DNA from: an uncultured Erysipelotrichaceae bacterium
GTDB taxonomy: Bacteria > Bacillota_I > Bacilli_A > Erysipelotrichales > Erysipelotrichaceae
Direction: 5' to 3'
Assembly: GCA_900314905.1 (NCBI GenBank)
Contig: OMXA01000007.1
Coordinates: 27,208-91,207 of the forward strand
Length of the DNA: 64,000 nt
Shown here: positions 1 to 8,786 of the stretch, piece after piece
Layout of the letters: each line of letters begins with the position of its first letter
How positions within the stretch are numbered: the first letter of the stretch is position 1
The notes under the pieces: generated by a model
The model's input: the letters and a program-made list of their open reading frames with translations, nothing else
The model's database searches: none
What the model was told of the DNA's origin: nothing
Made by a program: the position numbers and the translations under genes

Positions 1-1
1 T

Positions 2-436
2 ACCTTTGTCTGCCCGACAGAGCTCGAAGATCTCCAGAATAACTATGAGAGCTTCAAGAAGATCGGATGCGAAATCTATTCCGTATCCTGCGATACGCAC
101 TTCGTGCACAAGGCATGGCATGATCATTCGGAAGCGATTTCCAAGATCACATTCCCGATGATCGGCGATCCGACGCAGGCCCTGGCAAAGGACTTCGATG
201 TGCTGATCGAATCTGATGGTCTTGCAGAACGCGGAACATTCATCATCGATCCGGATGGAAAGATCGTGTCTTATGAAGTCAGTTCCGGCAGTGTCGGCAG
301 AAATGCTGACGAACTGCTCCGCAAGGTAGAGGCTTGCCAGTTTGTCCGTGAGAATGGCAATGAAGTATGCCCTGCTAAGTGGAGACCGGGTGCCAAGACG
401 CTGAAGCCGGGCATCGATCTCGTCGGAGCGATCTGA
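2..436 (+). CDS. ahpC: Peroxiredoxin AhpC, C-terminal part (5' end outside window)
   Basis: This is the C-terminal part of a 2-Cys peroxiredoxin (alkyl hydroperoxide reductase subunit C), a cytosolic enzyme that reduces hydrogen peroxide and organic peroxides. The frame is already open at base 2, inside the peroxidatic motif F-V-C-P-T-E. The resolving cysteine is near the end, in E-V-C-P-A-K-W. The 144 visible codons are about three quarters of the usual 187 or so residues, and the stop is intact. The reductase partner AhpF is not in the window and could lie upstream. A strong hairpin follows the stop, so the transcript probably ends here. Family assignment is firm; only the start is missing. 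Confidence 0.95.
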   Translation, partial: TFVCPTELEDLQNNYESFKKIGCEIYSVSCDTHFVHKAWHDHSEAISKITFPMIGDPTQALAKDFDVLIESDGLAERGTFIIDPDGKIVSYEVSSGSVGRNADELLRKVEACQFVRENGNEVCPAKWRPGAKTLKPGIDLVGAI

Positions 437-465
437 GTTTCTTCCAAGATCCGCTTCCCTATCAG

Positions 466-508
466 AAAAGGAATGCAGAATCCTGTATCAGGACCATGCA
501 TTCCTTTT
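466..508. terminator. Bidirectional terminator between ahpC and the VanZ-like gene
   Basis: A 12-bp perfect stem (466-477 with 497-508) has A-rich and T-rich ends on both strands. It sits between the converging ahpC and the minus-strand VanZ-like gene, so it can serve both. Confidence 0.85.
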
Positions 509-515
509 CATGCTG

Positions 516-983
516 TCAGGATGGAGTCTTCGGGTGACAGAACAGATCTTTCAGGATCAGAAACAGCACATAGCAGAGAAAGCCACCCAAAAGACAGCCG
601 CTGCAGTCAATCAGCATATCTGTGAACTGGCTGCTTCGCCCCGCAACGTGAAGCTGGATCTTCTCGTCCGCAAACGGGACACTGAACAGAAACAGCAGAA
701 AGTTCAGCGATCGGTGATAAAACAGCGGACAGATATGCATGGCCAGCACGACCAGAAAGCCAAGTCCGGCAAACTCCGTGAAATGGGCAAGCTTGCGGAC
801 ATAGTGATGGAAGGTGCTGAAATCCGCATACAGGCCGAAATGCTGAAGAATATTCATCAGGTAATGCGTGACTCTGGAAGAAAGCGCATCGCTTGCCGAA
901 GCGACCATCAGAGAATTGCGGAAGATCAGCCAGATATAGAAGCCGACCAGAATCCAGATCCACCAGTGTTTTCTAGGTTTCAA
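516..983 (-). CDS. VanZ-like membrane protein
   Basis: A 155-residue membrane protein of the VanZ-like family. Family members include the teicoplanin-resistance accessory protein VanZ, but most have no defined role. Seen here: an N-terminal membrane segment (about residues 8-22), the family signature R-K-L-A-H-F-T-E-F near residues 63-71, two central hydrophobic segments, and a late D-x-L-I-D-x-x-G motif before the last segment. The start is a TTG: on the minus strand AAGGAGGTG lies five bases upstream of it, and no ATG is available in frame. There is no vancomycin-resistance context, so a resistance role is not implied. It converges on ahpC and diverges from the YitT-like gene. Confidence 0.85.
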   Translation of the reverse strand: MKPRKHWWIWILVGFYIWLIFRNSLMVASASDALSSRVTHYLMNILQHFGLYADFSTFHHYVRKLAHFTEFAGLGFLVVLAMHICPLFYHRSLNFLLFLFSVPFADEKIQLHVAGRSSQFTDMLIDCSGCLLGGFLCYVLFLILKDLFCHPKTPS

Positions 984-1033
984 ATGGCACCTCCTTCAAG
1001 TGTTCCCGTATGATACCACAGTTTGCAGGGGCA

Positions 1034-1042
1034 TGTTATAAT
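1034..1042 (+). promoter_or_regulatory. Extended -10 promoter for the YitT-like gene
   Basis: TG-T-TATAAT is an extended -10 element with TATAAT at 1037-1042. No good -35 is seen. Only eight bases separate it from the GTG start at 1051, so the transcript may begin at the start codon. Confidence 0.6.
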
Positions 1043-1050
1043 CTGAAGTC

Positions 1051-1914
1051 GTGAAGAAACCGGCTCGCAAGGAAATCAAGGATATTGTTCTGGTGATTGC
1101 AGGGACGTTTCTGCTGTGTCTTTCGGTAGAGATGTTCATCCTGCCTTTTCATGTGCTTTCCGGCGGTGTTGCGGGAATTGCAGTTGCTGTGCAGCCGCTG
1201 ACCAGAATGTCGCCGACGCTGATTGCCAATATTCTGACGCTGGTGCTGCTGGAGGTCGGGTCATTGACGCTCGGACGCCAGTTCTTTCTGAAAACAGCTC
1301 TGTCTTCTCTGTGCTATCCGGTCTTCAACAGCCTGCTGGCAAGAACTGTGCCGATTCCGGATATCGATCCGGTCCTGGCTTCGTTCTATGCGGGTCTGCT
1401 CGGAGGCGTCGGTGTCGGTCTGGTCATGCGGACCGGGGCAAGCACTGGCGGAATGGATGTGCCGCCGCTGATCGTGCATAAATATACCGGGATTCAAGTC
1501 AGCACGCTGGTCCTGATCACGGATGGACTGACAGTTCTGCTTGGCTGGTTCACGTATGGCTTGAGTGCGGTTCTGATCGGTCTCATCTCCGTGTTTGCGA
1601 CGTCCTGGGCAATCAATCAGGTGCTGAGTTATGGAGAAGGTGCGGTTTCCAAGTCTGTGCAGATCATCAGCGGTCAATGGAAAGAAATTTCCCAGGCAAT
1701 TTCGGATGAACTCGAGAGAGGCTCCACCGTTTTCAATGCCAGAGGGACATATCAGGGAGAGGAACGCGTCGTGCTCTTATGCGTAGTTTCTCATCAGCAG
1801 TATTCAAAATTGCTGGAAATCATCAATCGGTATGACAAGAAAGCATTCGTGATCACAACGGATGCCACGGACATGCATGGAGAGGGGTTTACCTACCCGA
1901 GTTTCCATCTGTGA
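1051..1914 (+). CDS. YitT family membrane protein (DUF161 plus DUF2179)
   Basis: A 287-residue protein of the YitT family. Five or so membrane helices span residues 10-200 and a soluble DUF2179 domain covers about 205-285. The glycine-rich family segments are clear (L-S-G-G-V-A-G-I near residue 37, T-G-A-S-T-G-G-M-D near 129). Function in bacteria is not established; the soluble domain resembles small-molecule or nucleotide-binding ferredoxin-like folds (inference). The GTG at 1051 is the only start that keeps the conserved N-terminus, yet it has no Shine-Dalgarno sequence and lies right after an extended -10, which suggests a leaderless or nearly leaderless message. Divergent from the VanZ-like gene. 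Confidence 0.85.
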   Translation: MKKPARKEIKDIVLVIAGTFLLCLSVEMFILPFHVLSGGVAGIAVAVQPLTRMSPTLIANILTLVLLEVGSLTLGRQFFLKTALSSLCYPVFNSLLARTVPIPDIDPVLASFYAGLLGGVGVGLVMRTGASTGGMDVPPLIVHKYTGIQVSTLVLITDGLTVLLGWFTYGLSAVLIGLISVFATSWAINQVLSYGEGAVSKSVQIISGQWKEISQAISDELERGSTVFNARGTYQGEERVVLLCVVSHQQYSKLLEIINRYDKKAFVITTDATDMHGEGFTYPSFHL

Positions 1915-1919
1915 TTCTT

Positions 1920-1948
1920 TTGCAGAGAACATGGTCCTGCCTTATAAT
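1920..1948 (+). promoter_or_regulatory. Sigma-A type promoter of the ftsEX operon
   Basis: TTGCAG (1920-1925), a 17-base spacer, then TATAAT (1943-1948). It lies 31 bases upstream of ftsE, which has AGGAGGAGG at 1968-1976. Confidence 0.8.
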
Positions 1949-1979
1949 GAATTGACATCTGACGACAGGAGGAGGACGG

Positions 1980-2672
1980 ATGATCGAGTGCTCGCATGTC
2001 TACAAGAAATACAGAAACGGCGTCAACGCGCTTTATGATATCAATCTGAAAGTTGATCAGGGCGAATTCGTCTATATCATCGGGCCGACTGGCTCCGGCA
2101 AGTCCACATTGATCAAGCTGCTGGATGGGGAAGAAATCCCGACGAAGGGAACTGTTCGTGTGGTCGGAATCGATGTCGGCAAGCTCAGGCATTCGAAGGT
2201 GCCGATCTATCGGCGCAATATCGGAGTCGTGTTCCAGGATTTCCGGCTGCTGCCGACGAAGACGGTTTTCGAGAATATTTCGTATGCTCTGGAAGTGATC
2301 AACATGGATAAAAGACTGATCCGCCGCAGAGTGCGTTCCGTGATGAATCTGGTCGGACTGGATGATAAAGGAAACAGTTTTCCGCATGAACTGTCCGGCG
2401 GTCAGCAGCAGCGTGTGGCGATTGCCAGAGCGATTGCAAACCGCCCGAAGGTGCTGATTGCGGATGAACCGACCGGAAACCTGGACCCGGCAATGTCGGA
2501 TGAAATCATGGGTCTGCTTGCCAAGATCAACCGGGAATACGGGACGACGATTCTGATGGTCACGCATGATCTCACTATCGTGAATAAGTATCGCAAGCGC
2601 ACGGTGGTTCTGGAACATGGGCATATTGTCGCAGACCTTGCGGAAGGAGGATATGTTCAGCATGATCAGTAG
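1980..2672 (+). CDS. ftsE: Cell division ATP-binding protein FtsE
   Basis: ATPase subunit of the FtsEX complex, which sits at the cytoplasmic face of the membrane and transmits ATP-driven movement through FtsX to a cell wall hydrolase outside. The 230 residues carry a Walker A (G-P-T-G-S-G-K-S, about residues 36-43), Q-loop, signature L-S-G-G-Q-Q-Q-R and Walker B with D-E-P-T-G-N-L-D. Length is normal. A promoter lies just upstream, so this gene heads the operon ftsE-ftsX-M23 hydrolase. ftsX starts inside its last codons. Confidence 0.96.
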   Translation: MIECSHVYKKYRNGVNALYDINLKVDQGEFVYIIGPTGSGKSTLIKLLDGEEIPTKGTVRVVGIDVGKLRHSKVPIYRRNIGVVFQDFRLLPTKTVFENISYALEVINMDKRLIRRRVRSVMNLVGLDDKGNSFPHELSGGQQQRVAIARAIANRPKVLIADEPTGNLDPAMSDEIMGLLAKINREYGTTILMVTHDLTIVNKYRKRTVVLEHGHIVADLAEGGYVQHDQ

Positions 2673-3570
2673 AATCTTCCGCCCGATCCGGGAAGGATTC
2701 CGCGGGGTAGGCCGGCATGGTGCAATGTCTTTCTCGGCTGCTTCTGCGGTTACGATTACGCTGGTGATCATCAGCCTGTTCATGCTGTTCACCATGAATA
2801 TGAACCAGGTGACATCCGGTCTGGAACAGTCGATTCAGATTTCTGTCATGGTCGACTATGACTATGAGTCAGCAGAACAGGAAGACCGGATCAGTCTGGC
2901 GATTCAGGATATTCCGGAAGTCACGAATGTGACCTATTACACCAAGGATCAGGAATACCAGTATTACATGGACAGCTTCACGGATGAGGCGACCAGAAAA
3001 GTCATGACTCCCTTTGAAGGGGATGAGAATCCGTTCCATGATTCGTTTTATGTGGAAATCAGCGATGGCACGAAACTGAAGCAGGTTGCGGATCAGATTT
3101 CTGAGATTGAAGGGGTATCTGCCGTCAACTTCGGCGGCATGAGTGCGACCGAGCTGGTCAGCGTGCTGAGGACGATCCGCTATGGCGGGCTGATTCTGGC
3201 ACTGTCGCTGTCGATTCTGGCGATTTTCCTGATTCAGAATACGATCAAGCTCACGATTCTTGCCCGGGCTGATGAGATTGCGATCATGCGCAATGTCGGC
3301 GCAACGAATAACTTCATCCGTTCTCCGTTTGTCGTGGAAGGCATCATCATCGGAGCCCTCGGCTCGATTGTTCCGATGGTGCTGACCTATTATGGCTACC
3401 GCTATCTTTATCAGTATACCGGGGGCTATGTGATCACGCAGATGTTCTCGCTGATTCCGCCGGAAACGCTTGTGTGGAAAGTCAATGGAGTGCTGTTATT
3501 GACCGGAATGATTGTCGGTCTGATCGGTTCGTTCTTCTCGGTGACAAAATACCTGAGGTGGAAGCGCTGA
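2662..3570 (+). CDS. ftsX: Cell division permease-like protein FtsX
   Basis: Membrane partner of FtsE. About 302 residues: a cytoplasmic start (R-P-I-R-E-G-F), a first membrane helix, a large extracellular loop that in other species binds the hydrolase, and three C-terminal helices in the FtsX permease fold. Two ATGs are possible, at 2653 and 2662. GGAGG ends at 2650, leaving two bases before the first and eleven before the second; the second is preferred. It overlaps ftsE by 11 bases and its stop overlaps the next start, consistent with translational coupling and a fixed FtsEX-hydrolase unit. Confidence 0.94.
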   Translation: MISRIFRPIREGFRGVGRHGAMSFSAASAVTITLVIISLFMLFTMNMNQVTSGLEQSIQISVMVDYDYESAEQEDRISLAIQDIPEVTNVTYYTKDQEYQYYMDSFTDEATRKVMTPFEGDENPFHDSFYVEISDGTKLKQVADQISEIEGVSAVNFGGMSATELVSVLRTIRYGGLILALSLSILAIFLIQNTIKLTILARADEIAIMRNVGATNNFIRSPFVVEGIIIGALGSIVPMVLTYYGYRYLYQYTGGYVITQMFSLIPPETLVWKVNGVLLLTGMIVGLIGSFFSVTKYLRWKR

Positions 3571-5012
3571 TGAGAAAACTGTTCAGAATACTGCTTTCGG
3601 CATGGCTGGCAGTCAATATGCCGCTGACAGTTCTGGCAGAGGGGGAAGACAGCGGAGATCCGGATCATCCTTATTCAGATACGGAATACTGGGGAAATCT
3701 ATGCACGAGTTCCGGTTCTGCAAATCAGGCGGCCTGCACGGCGTACCTGCAGTATCAGTCCGGACATAGTTCAGATCTTTCGCAGAAGCTCAAGGACATC
3801 GAAAGTCAGCGGGCTGAGATTGCTGAGAATATCACTTATTATGCTTCTCTGGTTCAGGATTATCAGAATCAGGCAGACGCATTGAATGGTGATATTGCAA
3901 GTCTGAATGCGCAGATCGCAGAGATGAATGGCAGGATTTCGGTCAAGGAAGCAGAGATCTCAAGTCTGGAAGCAGAGATCGAAGCGAATCAGAAAGAAAT
4001 CGATCAGGCGGAAAGCAAGATCAAGGCACGCATGGCCTATCAGCAGCAGACGATGCGGCTGAATCAGTATCTGGATGTGCTGATGGGGGCAAAGACGTTT
4101 GATGAGCTGATCCGGATTGCAAATGGACTCAGCGCAATTACGGAATATGACAATAAAACGATGGAAGACCTGGCGGATCAGATCAGCAAGCTGAATGCAG
4201 ATAAAGAAAAACTGGATTCGGATAAGGCGGATCTGGAGCAGCAGAAGGCACAGCTGGATACGGCCAAGCAGGAAGTCGTGGACAAGCAGAATCAGATCCT
4301 GACCCTGAAGTATCAGGCTCAGGTAATCGAAGAAGAATATCAGCAGAAGAGTGCCGATCTCGAAGCAGAAGGCAACCGGATTGCGGCAGATATTGAGTCC
4401 ATCCGTGCGCAGATGGCTGAGATCAGCGAAGCACTCAATGAAGTTGCTGCGACGTCAGGATGGACGTATCCGGTACCAGGTGTTTCGATCAACCCGAATG
4501 CCGGAACGTGGCATTATGCCAGCGGCGGTGTTCACCTGGGAGCCGATTTCTCGGGTGCGCTTGGTTCTTCGGTCGTGGCAGTCGGCAATGGCGTTGTGAT
4601 CAACAGTGCCAATGGCTGCGGATACGGAAATCTCGGCAATGGCTGCGGCTCGCAATACGGCGGAAGCTGGGGCGGCGGCAACCAGGTATATCTTCTGACG
4701 AAGATCAACGGAAATCTGTATGCAGTCAAGTATCTGCACCTGCTGGCAGGCTCTCCGCTTGCCAAGGGGACGATTGTCACTGCCGGTCAGCAGATCGGGC
4801 TGCTTGGTTCTTCCGGCAACAGCACGGGACCGCATTGCCATATCGAGGTGTTCTACCTTGGCAGTGCCGATCAGTTTGCAAGCTATGCCCAGAGCTGGAA
4901 TGGCGATCTGGCCTTCGGCTGCGGCTGGGGTTCGGCAGCACTGAATCGCCTATGCGAAAATGGTGTGGGTGCACCGTGCCGAGTCAAGCCGGAATCCGTG
5001 TTCGGCGGATGA
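3570..5012 (+). CDS. Secreted coiled-coil M23 peptidase, probable FtsEX-dependent murein hydrolase
   Basis: A 480-residue exported hydrolase of the EnvC/PcsB/CwlO functional type. There is a signal peptide (residues 1-23, cleavage after V-L-A), a long coiled coil (about 66-295), and a C-terminal LytM/M23 domain with the zinc ligands H322 and D326 (H-L-G-A-D) and the H-x-H pair H422/H424 (G-P-H-C-H). All M23 ligands are kept, so it should be an active endopeptidase, unlike the degenerate LytM of EnvC. The ATG overlaps the ftsX stop. The gene order says that FtsEX controls it (inference). A Gly-rich insert with three cysteines (about residues 350-370) sits inside the M23 domain. A terminator follows. 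Confidence 0.9.
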   Translation: MRKLFRILLSAWLAVNMPLTVLAEGEDSGDPDHPYSDTEYWGNLCTSSGSANQAACTAYLQYQSGHSSDLSQKLKDIESQRAEIAENITYYASLVQDYQNQADALNGDIASLNAQIAEMNGRISVKEAEISSLEAEIEANQKEIDQAESKIKARMAYQQQTMRLNQYLDVLMGAKTFDELIRIANGLSAITEYDNKTMEDLADQISKLNADKEKLDSDKADLEQQKAQLDTAKQEVVDKQNQILTLKYQAQVIEEEYQQKSADLEAEGNRIAADIESIRAQMAEISEALNEVAATSGWTYPVPGVSINPNAGTWHYASGGVHLGADFSGALGSSVVAVGNGVVINSANGCGYGNLGNGCGSQYGGSWGGGNQVYLLTKINGNLYAVKYLHLLAGSPLAKGTIVTAGQQIGLLGSSGNSTGPHCHIEVFYLGSADQFASYAQSWNGDLAFGCGWGSAALNRLCENGVGAPCRVKPESVFGG

Positions 5013-5022
5013 ATTCATCAGG

Positions 5023-5050
5023 GTACCGGAGCTTCCGGTACTTTGTTTTT
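5023..5050 (+). terminator. Terminator of the ftsEX operon
   Basis: An 8-bp perfect stem (5023-5030 with 5034-5041) is followed by TTTGTTTTT. Confidence 0.9.
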
Positions 5051-5118
5051 GGAAGGGATTCATTCTGCTTTCTGCATCTAGCGCAAGAGTATAGAATAGG
5101 AGCAGTGCGAGGATAGCC

Positions 5119-6654
5119 ATGGAAGAAGAAAAGAATGAGAAAGAGCCTGAGATCATGCACCTGTCGACGGATCAGCATCCGAAGAATGATCAGTCAGAAA
5201 CAAAGAAGCTCCGCCGGCAGAACAGAACTCTGAAGACCTGGCTGGCGGTGCTTTCGATTGCGGTATTTCTGGTCGGCTGGCTGCTGGGCAGTCTGATCCC
5301 GCTTCCGAATATGACTGGCGTGAGGTCCTTGCTTTCAACGGCTGGCAAGGCTTCTTCATCTGACAAGATCAATGTGGTCATGAACCTGATGGAGAACAGC
5401 TGGTTCTTTGCGGATTCGATTGAGGATCTTGATACCAGACTGACGGATCAGGCCCTGAAAGGCATTACCGCAAATCAGGAAGATCTTCATACCGAATACA
5501 TGTCTGCCGATGAGATCACGCAATTCACGCAATCGATCAACCGGAACTTTGTCGGCATCGGCGTGCAGTTCACCAACAGCGATGGCATTCCGCTGGTCAC
5601 GAAGGTCATCCGCAGCTCACCGGCGGAGGCTGCTGGCGTTCAGGCAGGGGATATCATCTATTCCGTAGATGGCACAAAAGTGGAAGGGATGACTTCTGAT
5701 GAAATCCGGGGACTGGTGCAGGGAGAAGAGGGCACCAAGGTTACCGTGGTTTTCAAGCGCGGGGATGAACTGGTCACGATGGAGATCACCAGAGCGGAGG
5801 TTTCCAATACGATTGATGGCCGGATCACGGAGGAAGGAGATGGCTACCTGCAGATTCTGCAGTTCGGAGAAGGAACCGCAGGCCAGCTGAAGTCCTATCT
5901 CGATGAGTTTGAAGAAAAAGGAGTCACCAGGCTGATCATCGACTTGCGGGATGACGGCGGCGGATACCTGGATGCGCTGAAGGGGGTTCTCAGCTATTTT
6001 CTGAAGGAGAACACGCTGATTCTGCAGCGGGAATACTCAGATGGAACCCTGATGAAAACCTATACAGATAAAGGCCAGTACACCTCCTTCGGACCGATTG
6101 TGCTGCTGGTGAATGGAAATACTGCTTCGGCAGCGGAAGCGTTCACGCTGGCCATGAAAGAACAGAGAGATGATGTGACCATCGTCGGAGAGACGACGTA
6201 TGGAAAAGGAACGGTTCAGATCACGAAGTATTTCGATGATGGCAGTGCACTGAAATATACCGATTCGAAATGGATGTCTCCGGAAGGAGTATGGGTCAAT
6301 GGCACCGGCATTGTTCCGGATGAAGAAGTGAAGCTCCCGGAGGTGCTCTATACGAGCTATACCGCAATGGAGGAAGGCGATTCCTATGCGCTGGATTCGG
6401 TTTCTGATTATACGAAGGAAGCACAGATGCTGCTGCAGTATCTTGGCTATGAGGCGGATCGCACCGATGGGTATTTTGATGAATCGACGCAGAATGCAAT
6501 TCTGAAGTATCAGCAGGATCATGAAATGGAAGAGACCGGAATCCTGAACAAAGATGTCTATGAGAGACTGATTTCAGCAGTGGTGCTGGACTGGCAGACG
6601 AATGAGGATCATGATCCGCAGCTTGCAAAGGCAAAGGAGATTCTACATGGCTGA
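5119..6654 (+). CDS. S41 family C-terminal processing peptidase (CtpA-like) with peptidoglycan-binding domain
   Basis: A membrane-anchored carboxyl-terminal processing protease, acting outside the membrane. Order of parts: a charged cytoplasmic stretch (1-38), one membrane helix (about 41-61), an N-terminal helical part, a PDZ domain (about 140-225), the S41 catalytic domain with nucleophile S337 in N-T-A-S-A-A-E and general base K363 in Y-G-K-G, then a C-terminal PG_binding_1 domain (about 430-490, with Q-N-A-I-L-K-Y-Q-Q). This layout matches the CtpA/CtpB group of Bacillota. Substrate unknown. It overlaps uvrB by eight bases, so the two are probably co-transcribed. The start is chosen because the ATG at 5119 precedes the full cytoplasmic tail; the ribosome site is weak. 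Confidence 0.93.
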   Translation: MEEEKNEKEPEIMHLSTDQHPKNDQSETKKLRRQNRTLKTWLAVLSIAVFLVGWLLGSLIPLPNMTGVRSLLSTAGKASSSDKINVVMNLMENSWFFADSIEDLDTRLTDQALKGITANQEDLHTEYMSADEITQFTQSINRNFVGIGVQFTNSDGIPLVTKVIRSSPAEAAGVQAGDIIYSVDGTKVEGMTSDEIRGLVQGEEGTKVTVVFKRGDELVTMEITRAEVSNTIDGRITEEGDGYLQILQFGEGTAGQLKSYLDEFEEKGVTRLIIDLRDDGGGYLDALKGVLSYFLKENTLILQREYSDGTLMKTYTDKGQYTSFGPIVLLVNGNTASAAEAFTLAMKEQRDDVTIVGETTYGKGTVQITKYFDDGSALKYTDSKWMSPEGVWVNGTGIVPDEEVKLPEVLYTSYTAMEEGDSYALDSVSDYTKEAQMLLQYLGYEADRTDGYFDESTQNAILKYQQDHEMEETGILNKDVYERLISAVVLDWQTNEDHDPQLAKAKEILHG

Positions 6655-8623
6655 TCATTTTGAACTGGTTTCGCCGTTTTCTCCGACTGGCGATCAGCCG
6701 CAGGCAATTGATCAGCTGGTCGAAGGACTGAAAGAAGGAAAAAAAGAACAGGTGCTGGAAGGTGCTACCGGCACTGGAAAGACCTTCACCATGGCAAATG
6801 TCATAGCCAGAGTCAATCGGCCTACTCTGGTCTTTTCTCATAACAAGACCCTGGCCGGACAGCTTTACAGCGAATTCAAGGAACTGTTTCCGCACAACCG
6901 GGTCGAATACTTTGTCTCGAACTTCGACTACTATCAGCCTGAGGCTTATATGCCGAAAACCGACATGTATATCGAGAAGACGGCGGCGATCAATGAAGAG
7001 CTGGATATGTTCCGCGAGTCTGCTCTGAATTCGCTGCTCGAGCGCAGAGATACGATTGTGGTGGCATCGGTCGCCTGCATCTATGCTGCTTCGGATCCGA
7101 AGCAGTACAAGGATATGTTCTTCACGATCCGGGTAGGAGAAACCTATGATCGCAATACGCTGCTGCGCAAGTTCATCAGTCTGCAGTACCGCCGCAATGA
7201 TCAGGACCAGCTGCGCGGAACGCTGCGGGTGCGCGGAGATGTGATTGAAGTCACGCCGAGCTATACCGATCAGTTCAATATCCGCATCGAGATGTTCGGC
7301 GATGAGATCGACCGGATTTCGGAAGTGGATCCGGTAACCGGACATACCCAGCAGGCTTATCAGTTCTACAATATCTTTCCTGCTTCCGGATATGCGCGCT
7401 CTAAGGAAACGATGGAACGGGCATGCAATGATATCGAAGCAGAGCTCGAGGACAGACTGAAATATTTCCGCTCAGAGGGGAAGCTGCTGGAAGCCGAACG
7501 TCTGGAGCAGAGAACCAGATTTGACCTGGAAGCACTCCGGGAGAATGGCTACTGTTCCGGCATCGAGAACTATTCCATGCATATTGACGGAAGAGTTCCG
7601 GGACAGAGGCCATGGAATCTGTTTGATTATTTTCCGAAGGACTTCCTGCTGTTTGTGGATGAGTCGCATGTTTCTCTGCCGCAGGTCAGAGGAATGTACA
7701 ATGGCGATCATCAGCGCAAGCAGGTACTGGTGGATTACGGGTTCCGCCTGCCTTCTGCTCTGGAAAACAGACCGATGAAGTTTGATGAATGGGAGTCCAT
7801 GATCAACCAGGTAGTCTACTGCAGTGCTACCCCAGGAGATTATGAGCTGGATCATGTGAATCATGAAGTCGTGGAGCAGATCATCCGTCCGACCGGACTG
7901 CTCGATCCGAAAATCACCGTCAAGCCGACAAAAGGACAGGTGGATGATATCTGCGATCAGATTGATGCCCGCATTGCCCGCAATGAACGGGTGCTGATCA
8001 CGACGCTGACCGTACGCATGGCCGAGGATCTGACCCAGTATCTGAAGGATCGTTCTTATAAAGTTGCTTATCTGCATCATGAGACCAAGACGCTGGAACG
8101 TTCGGAAGTGATCCGGAATCTGAGACTTGGCAAGATTGATGTCATCGTCGGCATCAACCTGCTTAGAGAAGGCCTGGACATTCCGGAGGTTTCTCTGGTC
8201 TGCATCCTGGATGCAGATAAGGAAGGATTCCTGCGTTCGGAACGTTCGCTGATTCAGACAATCGGCCGGGCAGCCCGCAATGCCAATGGTGAAGTCATCA
8301 TGTATGCGGATGTCATGACGGATTCGATGAAGCATGCGATTGATGAAACCAATCGCAGACGGACTATTCAGGAAGCATATAACAGAGAACATGGCATCAC
8401 GCCGAAAACGGTCATCAAGCCGGTCGAGGAAGCGATCCGCGGCAAGGAAACCAAGGAGATGGCCGCAAAGTATCTGAAAAAGAAGAACAAGCTCGGAAAG
8501 AAGGACAAGGAATCTCTGATTGCTGATATGGAAGCAGAGATGAAAGAAGCAGCTAAGTCTCTCGACTTTGAACGGGCAGCGGAGCTGCGCGATATGATTT
8601 TCGAGCTGAAAGCAGAAGATTGA
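6647..8623 (+). CDS. uvrB: Excinuclease ABC subunit B, UvrB
   Basis: DNA damage recognition subunit of nucleotide excision repair. The 658 residues have the Walker A motif G-A-T-G-T-G-K-T (39-46), the Y-rich beta-hairpin region, the D-E-S-H box, helicase motifs V and VI, and the C-terminal UVR motif (last 35 residues) that binds UvrC. AAAGGAGA lies six bases before the ATG at 6647. It overlaps the end of the S41 gene. uvrA, which often follows uvrB, is absent here. A long hairpin with a T tract follows. Confidence 0.97.
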   Translation: MADHFELVSPFSPTGDQPQAIDQLVEGLKEGKKEQVLEGATGTGKTFTMANVIARVNRPTLVFSHNKTLAGQLYSEFKELFPHNRVEYFVSNFDYYQPEAYMPKTDMYIEKTAAINEELDMFRESALNSLLERRDTIVVASVACIYAASDPKQYKDMFFTIRVGETYDRNTLLRKFISLQYRRNDQDQLRGTLRVRGDVIEVTPSYTDQFNIRIEMFGDEIDRISEVDPVTGHTQQAYQFYNIFPASGYARSKETMERACNDIEAELEDRLKYFRSEGKLLEAERLEQRTRFDLEALRENGYCSGIENYSMHIDGRVPGQRPWNLFDYFPKDFLLFVDESHVSLPQVRGMYNGDHQRKQVLVDYGFRLPSALENRPMKFDEWESMINQVVYCSATPGDYELDHVNHEVVEQIIRPTGLLDPKITVKPTKGQVDDICDQIDARIARNERVLITTLTVRMAEDLTQYLKDRSYKVAYLHHETKTLERSEVIRNLRLGKIDVIVGINLLREGLDIPEVSLVCILDADKEGFLRSERSLIQTIGRAARNANGEVIMYADVMTDSMKHAIDETNRRRTIQEAYNREHGITPKTVIKPVEEAIRGKETKEMAAKYLKKKNKLGKKDKESLIADMEAEMKEAAKSLDFERAAELRDMIFELKAED

Positions 8624-8658
8624 GCAATTGCTTTCTTAAATTTCATTTAAGATCCATC

Positions 8659-8720
8659 AGCCGAATTCCATGAAAAGCGCATGGTTATGCACTTTTCTGA
8701 AGAATTCAGCTTTTCTTTCC
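8659..8720 (+). terminator. Probable terminator after uvrB
   Basis: A long interrupted hairpin pairs 8659-8682 with 8687-8711 (segments GAATTC, GAAAAG and GCAT with their complements; loop at 8683-8686), followed by TTTTCTTT. Confidence 0.65.
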
Positions 8721-8786
8721 TGACTTGGTTCGGTTGCGGCAGAATCGTCCGCATTTTAAAATGAAGCAGATACGGGGGAAGTGCGC

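Noticed and set aside
516-983. Glycopeptide resistance gene
   Set aside because: Only VanZ-like similarity; no vanHAX or other resistance genes are near.
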